A stretch of DNA of 64,000 nt from Shimia ponticola (GCF_007995215.1 NZ_VCDK01000005.1:62001-126000), one strand, 5' to 3'. Positions 1 to 8,135 are shown, counted from the stretch's first letter. Program-made: numbers and translations. Notes: generated from the letters alone by a model not told the origin.

Positions 1-814
1 CGGTCAGATAACGACGTCGGGGACGATCCACCGACAGTGCCGAGCTTGCTTTGTATGTGTACGAGAATGCGCGAATATGCACCGTGTCGCCATTGTGAAG
101 CTGGCCTTTGGATGAATGGCGCGAAGACGGTCCGCGGCGCAGTTCCGCAACACCATCGGGCGACTGAATTGTGGTGCGGAACCCCAAACCACCATTCAAG
201 TCGAACTCGTCCCTGAAGTCCTGCATTGGAAACAGCGGGCCGGTGTCGGATTTACCGGAAATCGATATGTCGTCATGTCCGTAAATGTCCTGAATAGACG
301 GAAATTCCTGAACAAGAGACCCCACCAGGCGATGTGCGGCGTCCAGCTGCTCTTGCGTGTATTTGTGCCATATCGGGCGCCAACCCGGATCATAGGTCGA
401 AGGTGCGCGCTGCGCCTCGCTCGCCGGATATTGTTCGCCTTGGATATTTCCGTGAGCATCCGTGTCATAGGCAAAGCCATTGTCCAGTTCGCGGAAGAAT
501 CCGCGCGACACGAAAGAAATCGCCACTGAGTGACGATTCAGGCTGCTGGTATTGGTTAAACCGCCGCTTGGCTTCCAGTGACTGCGCCCCGCATGCGCCG
601 CGTGACGATCTGGATCACGCGTCTGGATGACGCTTCCATCCCTGTCTATAAGAAACGTATAGCTCAGGTCGCGAGCGTTCAGAGCATTGATGGCACCCTG
701 CAAGGTGTCGGTAACGGTGTAATGCATCGCGATCCCGGTCGGGGTGAATGAGCTCCCCGAATGATCGAGAGTGACCGATGAAGCATTGTCATATTTTCCG
801 TTATTAAATGGCAT
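1..814 (-). CDS. N-acetylmuramoyl-L-alanine amidase with SH3-like tail (3' end outside window)
   Basis: Reading the minus strand from ATG at 814-812 gives an open frame of 271 codons that runs off the left edge. A GGAGG ribosome site sits just upstream of the ATG. The protein fits the Amidase_2/PGRP zinc amidase family, which cuts the bond between muramic acid and L-Ala in peptidoglycan. His31 (IAMHYT), His180 (GHDDIS) and Asp190 (KSDTGP) have the order and spacing of the family's zinc ligands. Residues 220-260 (ELRRGPSS, then GDTVHIRAF) resemble the start of a bacterial SH3 cell-wall-binding domain. There is no signal peptide, so export must use another route, or the protein acts as a lysin. 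The C-terminus is unseen. The family call is firm; the biological role is open. Confidence 0.85.
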   Translation of the reverse strand, partial: MPFNNGKYDNASSVTLDHSGSSFTPTGIAMHYTVTDTLQGAINALNARDLSYTFLIDRDGSVIQTRDPDRHAAHAGRSHWKPSGGLTNTSSLNRHSVAISFVSRGFFRELDNGFAYDTDAHGNIQGEQYPASEAQRAPSTYDPGWRPIWHKYTQEQLDAAHRLVGSLVQEFPSIQDIYGHDDISISGKSDTGPLFPMQDFRDEFDLNGGLGFRTTIQSPDGVAELRRGPSSRHSSKGQLHNGDTVHIRAFSYTYKASSALSVDRPRRRYLT

Positions 815-937
815 ATACCCTCCAATGTATTGAGAATCGATTTGAATAAATTCGTTCATTAATAAACGCGGCGAGCATAACAGAAATCGATCCGAATCTG
901 AAAAACAAAAAACCGAGCCAATAAAGGTAATAAAACC
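815..937. promoter_or_regulatory. AT-rich divergent intergenic region
   Basis: This stretch separates the divergent amidase and cupin genes and must hold both promoters. It is visibly much richer in A and T than the surroundings, with runs such as ttgaataaattcg and gaaaaacaaaaaacc. I could not fix a -35/-10 pair with confidence. Confidence 0.45.
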
Positions 938-1597
938 ATGCACCTAAACTCTGACTTCACCCAGCGCGTGGTCATTCGTCCGGACGATTACGAATGGCGC
1001 GACAGTCCGGCCAGTGGCGTCAAACGCATGATGCTGGACCGGATCGGTGACGAGGTTGCGCGCGCGACCACCATTGTCGAATTCGCGCCGGGGTCTTACT
1101 TCGATGCGCATACCCACGACGGGGGCGAAGAGTACTTGGTGCTGGAGGGCGTCTTTTCCGATGAAAGCGGCGACTACCCGGCTGGTCATTACGTGCGCAA
1201 TCCAATCGGCACCTCGCACAAACCACACACCAAGGACGGGGCGCGCATTCTCGTCAAACTGCATCAGTTCGACGCCACAGATACCGAGCAGAAATCCGTG
1301 GATACGACGGTCGCATCATTCGCGCCCGGCCCGGTTCAGGGGATGAGCATCCTGTCCCTGCATGACCACATATCCGAGACGGTCAGGCTTGTGCGTCTTG
1401 CTGCGGGAACGCATGCACCGAAGACCTGCCATCACGGTGGAGCGGAAATCTATGTGCTCGAAGGCATGTTACAGGACGAAGCCGGCTTCTATCCGGCGGG
1501 CACCTGGCTTCGTGTCCCACATCTGAGCGAACACAGCCTGTTCAGTGATGAGGACTGCTTATTCTACATCAAGACCGGGCATCTGCGCGCTGATTGA
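938..1597 (+). CDS. Double-cupin protein (ChrR-like cupin family)
   Basis: This 219-residue protein carries two cupin half-barrels. The first has HTHDGGEEYLVLEG, a HxH...E metal-binding motif, near residue 60. The second has HHGGAEIYVLEG near residue 167. This arrangement resembles the cupin part of ChrR anti-sigma factors and 2,4'-dihydroxyacetophenone dioxygenase-like proteins. It lacks the N-terminal zinc anti-sigma domain of true ChrR, so I would not call it an anti-sigma factor. The product is probably a cytosolic metal-binding cupin with an unknown small-molecule substrate. The start has an AAAGG motif about 11 bases upstream. It is divergent from the amidase and has no co-directional partner. 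Confidence 0.75.
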   Translation: MHLNSDFTQRVVIRPDDYEWRDSPASGVKRMMLDRIGDEVARATTIVEFAPGSYFDAHTHDGGEEYLVLEGVFSDESGDYPAGHYVRNPIGTSHKPHTKDGARILVKLHQFDATDTEQKSVDTTVASFAPGPVQGMSILSLHDHISETVRLVRLAAGTHAPKTCHHGGAEIYVLEGMLQDEAGFYPAGTWLRVPHLSEHSLFSDEDCLFYIKTGHLRAD

Positions 1598-1889
1598 TTT
1601 TGCCAATGGGTGTCAAAGCAGACCTGGTTTGTTTCGCCCCCCTACCGCTATCCACTTGGCTTGATCACCCCAAAACGCGGCAGATACGACGGAACTTTTT
1701 CGTGGTCCGTATCATTTCTGACGGACAAGAAATCTTGGGGGACACAGACAATGAAGCCACTCATCTTGGGCACATCAATCATTGCCGGATATGCACTACA
1801 GGCGCTGAGCCTCTGTGGGCTGTGCTGAGCGGCGGTCTTTGTGATGTGTCCGGGGGTACCACTCACTTACCCCCGGACGAGGCGTTGGT
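1598..1889. other. Intergenic region, one doubtful mini-ORF
   Basis: These 292 bases lie between the cupin and the convergent lipoprotein gene. They hold a 25-codon frame, ATG at 1751 to TGA at 1828, coding a hydrophobic peptide (MKPLILGTSIIAGYALQALS and so on). It has no convincing ribosome site and I do not call it a gene. A terminator-like hairpin follows at 1848-1878. Nothing else is recognisable. Confidence 0.4.
1848..1878. terminator. Perfect 11-bp hairpin between convergent genes
   Basis: GTCCGGGGGTA at 1848-1858 pairs perfectly with TACCCCCGGAC at 1868-1878, leaving a 9-base loop. It lies 12 bases beyond the lipoprotein stop on the minus strand and downstream of the cupin, so it can serve both. 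Neither side has a strong T-run, so intrinsic termination may be weak. Confidence 0.6.
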
Positions 1890-2282
1890 TTAGCTGATCG
1901 TATAATCGAAGCTTTGGCCTGCGCCTCTGTCGCGGGTAACGGTTGCGGTGCTGCCATCAACGGCAAAGGTCTGGCAGTCCGGATCGAGTTGACGGGTTCC
2001 GATGCGCGCCTCGCGGCACATCGCGCCGTTGTCCCAATTCCACGTGCCGGTAATACCCGATCCGTCCCATGGGCCGGACAGCGTGCCGTCGGCATTCACG
2101 GAAAAGCTGTTGCCATTAAACGTCAGTGTCCGGCCGACAATGGCGGTGCGGAACTCGGCTTCGGTTTGGATCATGTTGGCGGTCGGAGCGGATGCATCCG
2201 GTGCCATGGAGCTTGTCTCCATGCACCCGGCCAGCGTGACGGAAGCTACGGCTGCAGTTGCGAGAGCAATGATCTTGTTCAT
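1890..2282 (-). CDS. Small secreted lipoprotein
   Basis: This 130-residue precursor begins MNKIIALATAAVASVTLAGC, a classic signal peptide ending in an LAGC lipobox with the lipidated Cys at position 20. The mature part is about 110 residues with alternating Gly/Trp segments (SGPWDGSGITGTWNWDNG, then CREARIG). Similar small Rhodobacterales lipoproteins exist, some mislabelled in databases as dihydrodipicolinate reductase. I see no enzyme motif and do not support that name. An AAAGGA ribosome site precedes the ATG. It is probably anchored in the envelope; its function is unknown. Confidence 0.75.
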   Translation of the reverse strand: MNKIIALATAAVASVTLAGCMETSSMAPDASAPTANMIQTEAEFRTAIVGRTLTFNGNSFSVNADGTLSGPWDGSGITGTWNWDNGAMCREARIGTRQLDPDCQTFAVDGSTATVTRDRGAGQSFDYTIS

Positions 2283-2436
2283 ATTGGGTCCTTTCTTTTT
2301 TTGACCGCCTGCCGCGTCCGACCCGCCAAGGACGGGGACGGCGGAAGGGCGGGCTACGCCGTGAATGAGTGGGGCGCAGGTCCAAACATGGTCCGCCTCT
2401 GCGGGCAGCTAAAAGTGAGAAGGGAGCGGCGGTACC

Positions 2437-3876
2437 CTAGTTGGGGTATGTCTTGGCGACTTCTCGCAACATCCGATGCAGTGGTTCGCCTTGCGCGTGA
2501 TGGCCGACGCCTGAAAACACGCGCGGTGGTTCCGGTGTAACCGTTAAAGACAGGGCCTTAAGGTCTGCCAGATTATGGACGCCGTCATCTGACCCGTGCC
2601 AAAACTGAAGCGGCATCGAGAGCGCCGCCGCGCGTCGCCACGAAAAATGGATTTGCGACATGTAATCCATGCGCATGGTGTCGACCGAATGCTGAACCGC
2701 ATACCGAAAGCGATCCGCGCGCTCGGACGTTCCAAAATCCTGATCCAGCACAGCAAGGTCCATCGCGCAATCACCAAAGATCCGGCGGGCCGATGCTTCA
2801 AACTGATCTCGTTTGGACAGGCTTGACGCCAGATGCTGGATCGCGGCCACTGCAAGGGGGCCGTTTTGCCGCAAGAGCCGCAAAACGCCATCTAGCGGAT
2901 AGAGGTTCGACAGCCGGTGACGACCTGCTGAAAAGCAGGTGGCGAGAAAGTCGAGCCGCGTGACACGGTCAGGCTCCGCTTCGGCATAGGCCACGGCGTA
3001 GGCCGCAGACGACACCAAAGCGATGACCGGCGCTGCGGTGCCTCCTGCCAGATCATGCACCGCGCGGATGCCGTCCACAGCCTGTTTGCAATGCGCGTCC
3101 CAGCCTTGGGACGCATGACGCGTCGTGGTCAGACAGCCGGGCCTCACCGGCCACAATGTGCGCCAACCCAATTCATGGAACAGCGCGACGTCAGACGCAT
3201 CCAGATGTGGAAAGAGCATGGAGTGCAGCATGATCACCGGTCGGCCGTCGACGGGGCCCAAATCCAGATACCGCACCGGGTTACCGCCTTGCAGGATCGT
3301 GCCAAACCGGGCGGCGGTGGGCAGAAATCGTGCGTAGGTCTCCCAGCCGCTGACGCCCGCTGACATCACGCCCTCTAGATCAGCCGCAAACCGGCTGAGG
3401 AGCCGCCCCATCAGGCTGATCGTTTCCGCCTGCCCCCCTGTTCCCAATTTGCGGAATACGGATTTGAGCTGTTTGCGCCGCGTCGCGACGGCGACACCGG
3501 ACCCCGACGCGCTTTCGTCCAGCGACAGTCCCGAGCAGAGATCGAGAAGCAAAGCGAACTCCGACGCCGACAAGGGTCTTTGGTCAGGCTCGGACGCAGA
3601 GTTGTCGCGCAAATAGTCTTCAATCGCCGTCACCGAAATGGCGAAGGCAGAGCCATCAGTGCACGGGATCGTCGCGCGGTGGCCCTGCAAGGCGATGATC
3701 GGCCAGTGCGATATGGCAGGATCAGCGACGATCGACACCGGATGTTCTCGCCACCAGAAATCCGCAAGCGGCGCATCTTGGCCCAACTTGGCGGACAGAT
3801 CGGCCAGCCCGTCATGTGGTTCATCGCCGATGCTGGTGACAAACGACAGGGCCTGATGACGGTCGTGCTCATTCAT
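2437..3876 (-). CDS. LuxR-type HTH / alpha-beta hydrolase fusion protein
   Basis: This 479-residue protein has two parts. Residues about 100-160 (LSASEFALLLDLCSGLSLDE then ATRRKQLKSVFRKLG) match the LuxR/GerE helix-turn-helix pattern, although the DNA-binding domain sits in the middle rather than at the C-terminus. Residues about 190-479 have alpha/beta hydrolase features: an early VIMLHS strand, LVSSAAYAVAYAEAEPDRV at the nucleophile elbow, HGSDDGVHN for the acid, and GVGHHAQGEP for the catalytic His. The normal GxSxG elbow reads VSSAA, so both glycines are lost while the Ser remains. It may be a ligand-sensing regulator derived from a hydrolase rather than an active enzyme. It stands alone on the minus strand with ATG at 3876. 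Confidence 0.7.
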   Translation of the reverse strand: MNEHDRHQALSFVTSIGDEPHDGLADLSAKLGQDAPLADFWWREHPVSIVADPAISHWPIIALQGHRATIPCTDGSAFAISVTAIEDYLRDNSASEPDQRPLSASEFALLLDLCSGLSLDESASGSGVAVATRRKQLKSVFRKLGTGGQAETISLMGRLLSRFAADLEGVMSAGVSGWETYARFLPTAARFGTILQGGNPVRYLDLGPVDGRPVIMLHSMLFPHLDASDVALFHELGWRTLWPVRPGCLTTTRHASQGWDAHCKQAVDGIRAVHDLAGGTAAPVIALVSSAAYAVAYAEAEPDRVTRLDFLATCFSAGRHRLSNLYPLDGVLRLLRQNGPLAVAAIQHLASSLSKRDQFEASARRIFGDCAMDLAVLDQDFGTSERADRFRYAVQHSVDTMRMDYMSQIHFSWRRAAALSMPLQFWHGSDDGVHNLADLKALSLTVTPEPPRVFSGVGHHAQGEPLHRMLREVAKTYPN

Positions 3877-3948
3877 AAGCCGACCCTGCCCTGCGCAAAT
3901 GCCTGACGCAAGGTCAGCAGTTCATGACCTTGCCCTACCGCATGCGGC

Positions 3949-5094
3949 TTAGCGCGGCAGCGGGTTTGTCGCCTTGTTGTAGGGCGTCCAATCCTCGATC
4001 TCAGGGTAATATTTGGCGCGCCAAGCCCGCACATGCGGGTTCATCTTGCGCCGCCAAAGCGGTGGGATCATCGCCATCACTCCCATCAGCGGATAGCTGT
4101 GCGGCAGCTGCGGCGCCTCGTCATCCGAATAGGTCTGCAACAGGGGAAAGCGGCGGTCCGGTTTGTAGTGATGGTCCGAGTGCCGTTGAAGATTGATCAA
4201 CAGCCAATTCGAAACCCGATGTGCCGCATTCCAGGAATGACGCGGCAGAACATGCTCGTATTTGCCCTCACCCAGATGTTTCCGGGTCAGGCCATAATGC
4301 TCGATGTAATTGACCAGTTCGAGGTGCCAGATCGCAATGCCGGCCTGCACCAGGAACAACAGGACACCCCAAGGTCCCGCCACGATCAAAGCCAGCAGCA
4401 GGAACCCGGCTTGCAGCGCCCAATAGCGGAAGAACGGGTTGGAGAGATCCGTCCAAGGCAAATTCTTGCGCGCCAGCATCGCTTTCTCAGCGTTAAACGC
4501 ACTGTGCCAGCACTGGCGCAAGACGCGCGGATAGTAGCGATGAAAGCCCTCGTTGTAGCGGGCCGTGACCGGGTCACGCGGCGTGCCGATATAGCGGTGG
4601 TGCACCAGCAAATGCTCGCTGCGGAAATGCGAATAAAGCACCATCGCAAGCAACAGATCAGCCGACCAGCGCTCGATCTTGGGCTTTTGGTGCATCAATT
4701 CATGACTGTAGTTGATGCCGATCGTTCCGGTGATTACGCCGAGCCCCATGAAGAGAGCGATCTCTTCCCAGCCTGTCAGATGATCGGTCCGCGCAACGAT
4801 GAAGAGCAGCGCAAAGATCGTCACGAACTGAACACCCGGCCAGATCAAGGTGATGGCCCGGTACCAGAACAACTGCGCATCATCGCTTCCGTTTGGGTCG
4901 GGATTGGCCTCGTTCAAGCCCACAAAACTGTCGATCAGGCCAAAAAGGTACCAGGTCGCCACCGGCACCAGCAAAAGCGACCAGCCCCCGTAGAACGCGG
5001 CCAAAAAGGCCATCGGAGGCAGCGACAACGACAACCAGAACGGCAGAGCGTTGGCAAAACTCAGTTGCGTGGGTGCGGGTGTGATATCGGTCAT
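3949..5094 (-). CDS. alkB: Alkane 1-monooxygenase
   Basis: This 381-residue integral membrane di-iron enzyme hydroxylates terminal carbons of alkanes, using electrons from rubredoxin. All signature histidine boxes are present: HELMHQ at 131-136, EHLLVHH at 160-166, the AlkB-specific NYIEHYG at 262-268, and LQRHSDHHY at 302-310. Several hydrophobic segments precede the first box (about residues 18-60 and 85-125), as expected. Length is usual for AlkB without a fused rubredoxin. No rubredoxin or rubredoxin reductase gene lies nearby, so the electron carriers must be encoded elsewhere. It sits 20 bases from the end of the co-directional mutY gene and may be read through from it. True substrates in marine roseobacters are not settled. 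Confidence 0.92.
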   Translation of the reverse strand: MTDITPAPTQLSFANALPFWLSLSLPPMAFLAAFYGGWSLLLVPVATWYLFGLIDSFVGLNEANPDPNGSDDAQLFWYRAITLIWPGVQFVTIFALLFIVARTDHLTGWEEIALFMGLGVITGTIGINYSHELMHQKPKIERWSADLLLAMVLYSHFRSEHLLVHHRYIGTPRDPVTARYNEGFHRYYPRVLRQCWHSAFNAEKAMLARKNLPWTDLSNPFFRYWALQAGFLLLALIVAGPWGVLLFLVQAGIAIWHLELVNYIEHYGLTRKHLGEGKYEHVLPRHSWNAAHRVSNWLLINLQRHSDHHYKPDRRFPLLQTYSDDEAPQLPHSYPLMGVMAMIPPLWRRKMNPHVRAWRAKYYPEIEDWTPYNKATNPLPR

Positions 5095-5114
5095 GGCGGC
5101 ACTCTATACCCGTG

Positions 5115-6224
5115 TTACGGCCAAAGTGGGGCGTGTCCTTGCGTCAAATCGTAAACCTTTCGCATCAAGGTGGGCAATTCCGAGGGGCGAAAATCAGCAT
5201 GCGGCATAAAGCTGCCACGCGTCGGCTGTGCCTCCATCGGGACCGTGGCCACCAGCACCGTCAGCCCAAGGTGAAAATGCGTAAAAGTATGCCGTGCCTC
5301 GGCGGGCAGTTGTGTCCAGTCTGCGGCAATGGGCGGGGCTTCCTGTGGGCGCTCAACACTCCATTCTGTGCTGGGCCATGCCAACATGCCGCCCAACAGC
5401 CCCTTGTCTGGCCGAACCTCAAGCAGCCACGCGCCATCGCTGCGACGCGCGACATAGGCAGTGCCCTGACGTGTTGGCTTGGGCTTCTTCGGTTCCTTCT
5501 TGGGCAGGTCTGGCGCAGTGCCTTGGGCGCGGGCGGCACACGGATCGCGCCACGGGCAGATCCCACAGGCCGGATTGCGCGGTGTGCAAATGGTCGCCCC
5601 CAAATCCATCACGGCCTGCGCATAATCACCCGGACGCTGCGCGGGCGTCAGTTCGGACGCGCGTTCCGTCAGGACTGCTTTGGATTTGGGCAACGGCTCA
5701 TGGATGTCATGCAGACGCGCCATGACCCGCTCAACATTTCCATCGACGACGACGGCGGCCTCGTCATAGGCAATCGCAGCGATCGCCGAGGCCGTGTAAG
5801 GCCCAATGCCGGGAAGCGTCAGGAGCGCATCGCGCGTCGTCGGAAAAACCCCGCCATGATCGGCAACCACGGCGCGGGCGCATTTCAGCAGATTTCGCGC
5901 GCGGGCATAGTAGCCAAGCCCGGCCCAAGCCCCCATGACATCGGCATCTTCCGCCGCCGCGAGGTCCTGCACCGTGGGCCATATGCTGGTGAATTTGTGG
6001 AAATAGTCCCGCACGGCAGCCACGGTGGTTTGCTGCAACATCACCTCCGACAGCCAGACTCGGTAAGGGTCTGGCCGCACGCCCGCCAGCTTTTGATCCG
6101 GCGGCACACGCCACGGCATCACGCGGGCGTGTGCGTCATACCACGCCAAAAGGCTGTCACTCAGCGGTTCCGTGCCGACATCATCACGCAATCGTTTGCC
6201 TTTCTGCCCTGTGCCCACTGGCAT
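5115..6224 (-). CDS. mutY: A/G-specific adenine DNA glycosylase
   Basis: This 369-residue protein removes adenine mispaired with 8-oxoguanine, protecting against G:C to T:A mutations. It has the helix-hairpin-helix LPGIGPYTASAIAAIAY (about residues 137-153), with the catalytic Glu in SEVMLQQT (about 58-66). The iron-sulfur cluster ligands are in CTPRNPACGICPWRDPC (C-x6-C-x2-C-x5-C). The C-terminal 130 residues form the NUDIX-like 8-oxoG recognition domain. It is divergent from the DUF721 gene with only 65 bases between; this mutY/DUF721/DsbA neighbourhood is common in Rhodobacterales. Confidence 0.95.
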   Translation of the reverse strand: MPVGTGQKGKRLRDDVGTEPLSDSLLAWYDAHARVMPWRVPPDQKLAGVRPDPYRVWLSEVMLQQTTVAAVRDYFHKFTSIWPTVQDLAAAEDADVMGAWAGLGYYARARNLLKCARAVVADHGGVFPTTRDALLTLPGIGPYTASAIAAIAYDEAAVVVDGNVERVMARLHDIHEPLPKSKAVLTERASELTPAQRPGDYAQAVMDLGATICTPRNPACGICPWRDPCAARAQGTAPDLPKKEPKKPKPTRQGTAYVARRSDGAWLLEVRPDKGLLGGMLAWPSTEWSVERPQEAPPIAADWTQLPAEARHTFTHFHLGLTVLVATVPMEAQPTRGSFMPHADFRPSELPTLMRKVYDLTQGHAPLWP

Positions 6225-6289
6225 TGCTCTGCCTCGTGCTTAGAATAGGGCCCAATCGCTGAGCGCAAGTCTGCAAGGGAATAGGATCA

Positions 6290-6805
6290 CTGGCCAGCCC
6301 GTCGCCATATCGCCGGACGTCAAAAGGGTTTCGCAAAACCGCGAGCCTGCTTGAGACCCGCATCCGCAAGGCGGGCGAAAGCCGCGGCTTTGCGGTGGCG
6401 CGCCTCTTGACCCATTGGACCGAAATTGTCGGCGCAGACATTGCCGCCAATGCCCGTCCTGTAAACATCAGCTATTCCAAAGGCGGCTTTGGCGCGACGC
6501 TGGTTCTGCTGACCACATCGGCCCGCGCGCCGATGCTGCAAATGCAGGTCGAAACGATCCGCGAAAAGGTAAACGCCTGCTACGGCTACAACGCCATCAG
6601 CCGGGTTCGCATCACTCAGACTGCGCCGACCGGCTTTGCCGAAGGACAAGTGGCCTTTGCCCCTGCTCCCAAGCCCGAGGTCAAACCCGACCCGGTTGCG
6701 CAGGCCAAAGCCGCAGACCTTGCAGCCGGAACGAAAAACGACGAATTGCGGGCAGCACTGTCCGCATTGGGCGAAAACATCCTGAAGTCATCCAAAGGGA
6801 ACTGA
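6290..6805 (+). CDS. DUF721 / DciA-like protein, apparent CTG start
   Basis: The frame is open from 6263 to 6805 and codes a DUF721 protein, the family that includes the bacterial helicase loader DciA. The first GTG in frame (6395) would begin in the middle of the family's conserved N-terminal block. The residues upstream of it (RRTSKGFRKTASLLETRI, RKAGESRGFAVAR) are clearly family-like. No ATG, GTG or TTG exists between the in-frame stop at 6260-6262 and that block. CTG at 6290 is preceded by AAGGGA with a 9-base gap, so I take it as the start, giving 171 residues. The C-terminal third is Ala/Lys-rich. The gene precedes the dsbA-like gene by 6 bases, so they form an operon. Role in replication is inferred from family. 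Confidence 0.8.
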   Translation: MASPSPYRRTSKGFRKTASLLETRIRKAGESRGFAVARLLTHWTEIVGADIAANARPVNISYSKGGFGATLVLLTTSARAPMLQMQVETIREKVNACYGYNAISRVRITQTAPTGFAEGQVAFAPAPKPEVKPDPVAQAKAADLAAGTKNDELRAALSALGENILKSSKGN

Positions 6806-6811
6806 CCTGAC

Positions 6812-7468
6812 ATGAACCGCTTTCTTCCACTGATCTTGGCTGCTGTCGTGCTGGTAGGCGGCGCAGCTTATGTGTTGATGCCCCGTGGCGGCGGTGAACC
6901 GCTGTTGCCCGGTGCAGCCAACGCGCAGACAACCGGCGAACTTGTTGAAATTCAGGACATGACGCTGGGCTTAGCCGACGCGCCTGTGACGATCATCGAA
7001 TACGCTAGCTACACCTGCCCGCATTGCCGCACATTCCACCAAGGCCCGTTCAAGGACATTCAGGCCGAATATGTGGACACCGGCAAGGTGCAGTTCATCT
7101 ATCGCGAAGTGTATTTTGACCGCCCCGGCCTTTGGGCGTCTCTCGTTGCGCGTTGCGGCGGCCAAGAGCGGTTCTTTGGCATCAGCGACCTGATCTATCA
7201 GGGTCAAAGCGACTGGGCGCGCCGTGAAGGTGGACCGGAAATCGCAGGCGCTCTGCGCCAGATCGGCAAAGTCGCCGGCCTGACGGACGAAGACCTCGAT
7301 GCCTGCTTCAGCGACGCCACCAAAGCCGCCTCGCTCTATGAATGGTATCAGGCCAATGCCGAAGCCGACGACATCACATCGACCCCGAGCTTCATCATCA
7401 ATGGCGAGAAATACTCGAACATGTCGATTGACGAATTCCGCTCTGTCATCGACGGCAAGTTGAATTAA
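6812..7468 (+). CDS. DsbA-like periplasmic thiol oxidoreductase
   Basis: This 218-residue protein has an N-terminal membrane anchor or signal segment (residues 4-23). A thioredoxin-fold domain follows, with the active site SYTCPHC at Cys69 and Cys72. The cis-proline loop TSTPSF appears near residue 190. CPHC is the DsbA-type motif, so it probably introduces disulfide bonds into exported proteins, or serves a partner membrane protein of the DsbB type. ANA at 36-38 could be a signal-peptidase site. It is transcribed directly after the DUF721 gene and followed by a strong terminator. It could equally be a DsbG/BdbD-like member; the exact subfamily is not fixed. Confidence 0.85.
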   Translation: MNRFLPLILAAVVLVGGAAYVLMPRGGGEPLLPGAANAQTTGELVEIQDMTLGLADAPVTIIEYASYTCPHCRTFHQGPFKDIQAEYVDTGKVQFIYREVYFDRPGLWASLVARCGGQERFFGISDLIYQGQSDWARREGGPEIAGALRQIGKVAGLTDEDLDACFSDATKAASLYEWYQANAEADDITSTPSFIINGEKYSNMSIDEFRSVIDGKLN

Positions 7469-7495
7469 GCAACGGCTTCGAGCCTAGGTTTCTGC

Positions 7496-7528
7496 GCGGT
7501 TCCGGACCTTCCGGGGCCGCGTTTTTTT
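7496..7528 (+). terminator. Intrinsic terminator of the DUF721-dsbA operon
   Basis: A 10-bp stem, GCGGTTCCGG at 7496-7505 with CCGGGGCCGC at 7511-7520 (two T-G wobbles), has a 5-base loop and is followed by a run of seven Ts at 7522-7528. This is a textbook Rho-independent terminator 27 bases after the stop. Confidence 0.9.
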
Positions 7529-7566
7529 GTTTGGTGGGGAAGACGCGTATGCCTCTCAACGTCGCC

Positions 7567-7596
7567 GTAGGGTGCGTGATTTCACGCACCGTTAAC
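7567..7596. repeat. REP palindrome upstream of the RAYT gene
   Basis: GTAG precedes a near-perfect palindrome: GGTGCGTGA (7571-7579), TT, TCACGCACC (7582-7590), then GTTAAC. The arms are identical 9-mers. The same core recurs at 8096-8114 and 8136-8155 around the transposase-like gene, which identifies it as the cognate REP of that gene. Confidence 0.8.
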
Positions 7597-7619
7597 CAAA
7601 AGCGGGCAACCCTGCCTGT

Positions 7620-8135
7620 ATGCCCAACTATCTACGCCCACGCTTGTCCAACGCCACAGTCTTCTTCACCGTTACTCTGCAAAACCGCGGGTCCACCACG
7701 TTAGTCGATAATATTGACACCTTGCGCACAGCAGTCGCGCAAACACTGTCTGAACGCCCGGTCGCTATAGATGCCTGGGTTGTCTTACCCGACCACATGC
7801 ATTGCATGTGGACGCTACCAGATAGCGACTATTCCACCCGCTGGCGCCTCATCAAATCACGGTTCTCGTCGGCGCTTCCCTGCGGCAAACGGCGCCCCAG
7901 TCACATCGCCCGCCAAGAGCGCGGCGTCTGGCAAGGTCGGTTTTGGGAACATCATATCAGGGACCAGACCGACTATGACGCGCATCTCACCTATTGTTGG
8001 TGGAACCCCGTGAAGCATGGCTTGGTCGAGCACCCAAAGGACTGGCTGTTTTCGAGTGTTCACCGAGACGTTCGGTTTGGAGATGGTCATGCCGAGGTGC
8101 GTGAAATCACGCACGCTACCGAAGTGCAGGCGTAG
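7620..8135 (+). CDS. REP-associated tyrosine transposase (RAYT)
   Basis: This 171-residue protein belongs to the Y1 HUH (IS200-like) family of domesticated transposases that cut and copy REP sequences. The metal-binding HUH motif is in LPDHMHCMW (about residues 56-64). The C-terminal part has the RAYT-typical TDYDAHLTYCWWNPVKHGLV followed by DWLFSSVHR, which include the candidate catalytic Tyr near 118-125. Cognate REPs lie 24 bases upstream, inside the last 40 bases of the gene, and directly over the stop codon. The stop TAG at 8133-8135 is part of the GTAGGGTGCGTG motif of the third REP. The gene appears intact. It sits alone between a terminator and convergent cobO. Confidence 0.9.
   Translation: MPNYLRPRLSNATVFFTVTLQNRGSTTLVDNIDTLRTAVAQTLSERPVAIDAWVVLPDHMHCMWTLPDSDYSTRWRLIKSRFSSALPCGKRRPSHIARQERGVWQGRFWEHHIRDQTDYDAHLTYCWWNPVKHGLVEHPKDWLFSSVHRDVRFGDGHAEVREITHATEVQA
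8094..8119. repeat. REP palindrome inside the RAYT coding end (inverted)
   Basis: GTGCGTGA (8097-8104), AA, TCACGCAC (8107-8114), followed by GCTACC. The flank GCTAC shows this copy is in the opposite orientation to the first REP, whose leader reads GTAG. It encodes part of the RAYT C-terminus. Confidence 0.75.

Noticed and set aside
1751-1828. 25-codon hydrophobic mini-ORF between cupin and lipoprotein genes
   Set aside because: No clear ribosome site and no way to judge conservation, so it is noted only in the intergenic entry.
1890-2282. Naming the small lipoprotein as dihydrodipicolinate reductase
   Set aside because: Similar small proteins carry that label in some databases, but there is no Rossmann motif or catalytic residue; the length is less than half of DapB.
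4033-5154. Long open frame on the plus strand opposite alkB (373 codons)
   Set aside because: It lies entirely antisense to a gene with all AlkB motifs, has no family pattern and is rich in Arg/Gln/His, typical of a GC-rich shadow frame.
5112-6248. Long open frame opposite mutY
   Set aside because: MutY has every expected motif; the opposite frame shows no domain and Arg-rich composition.
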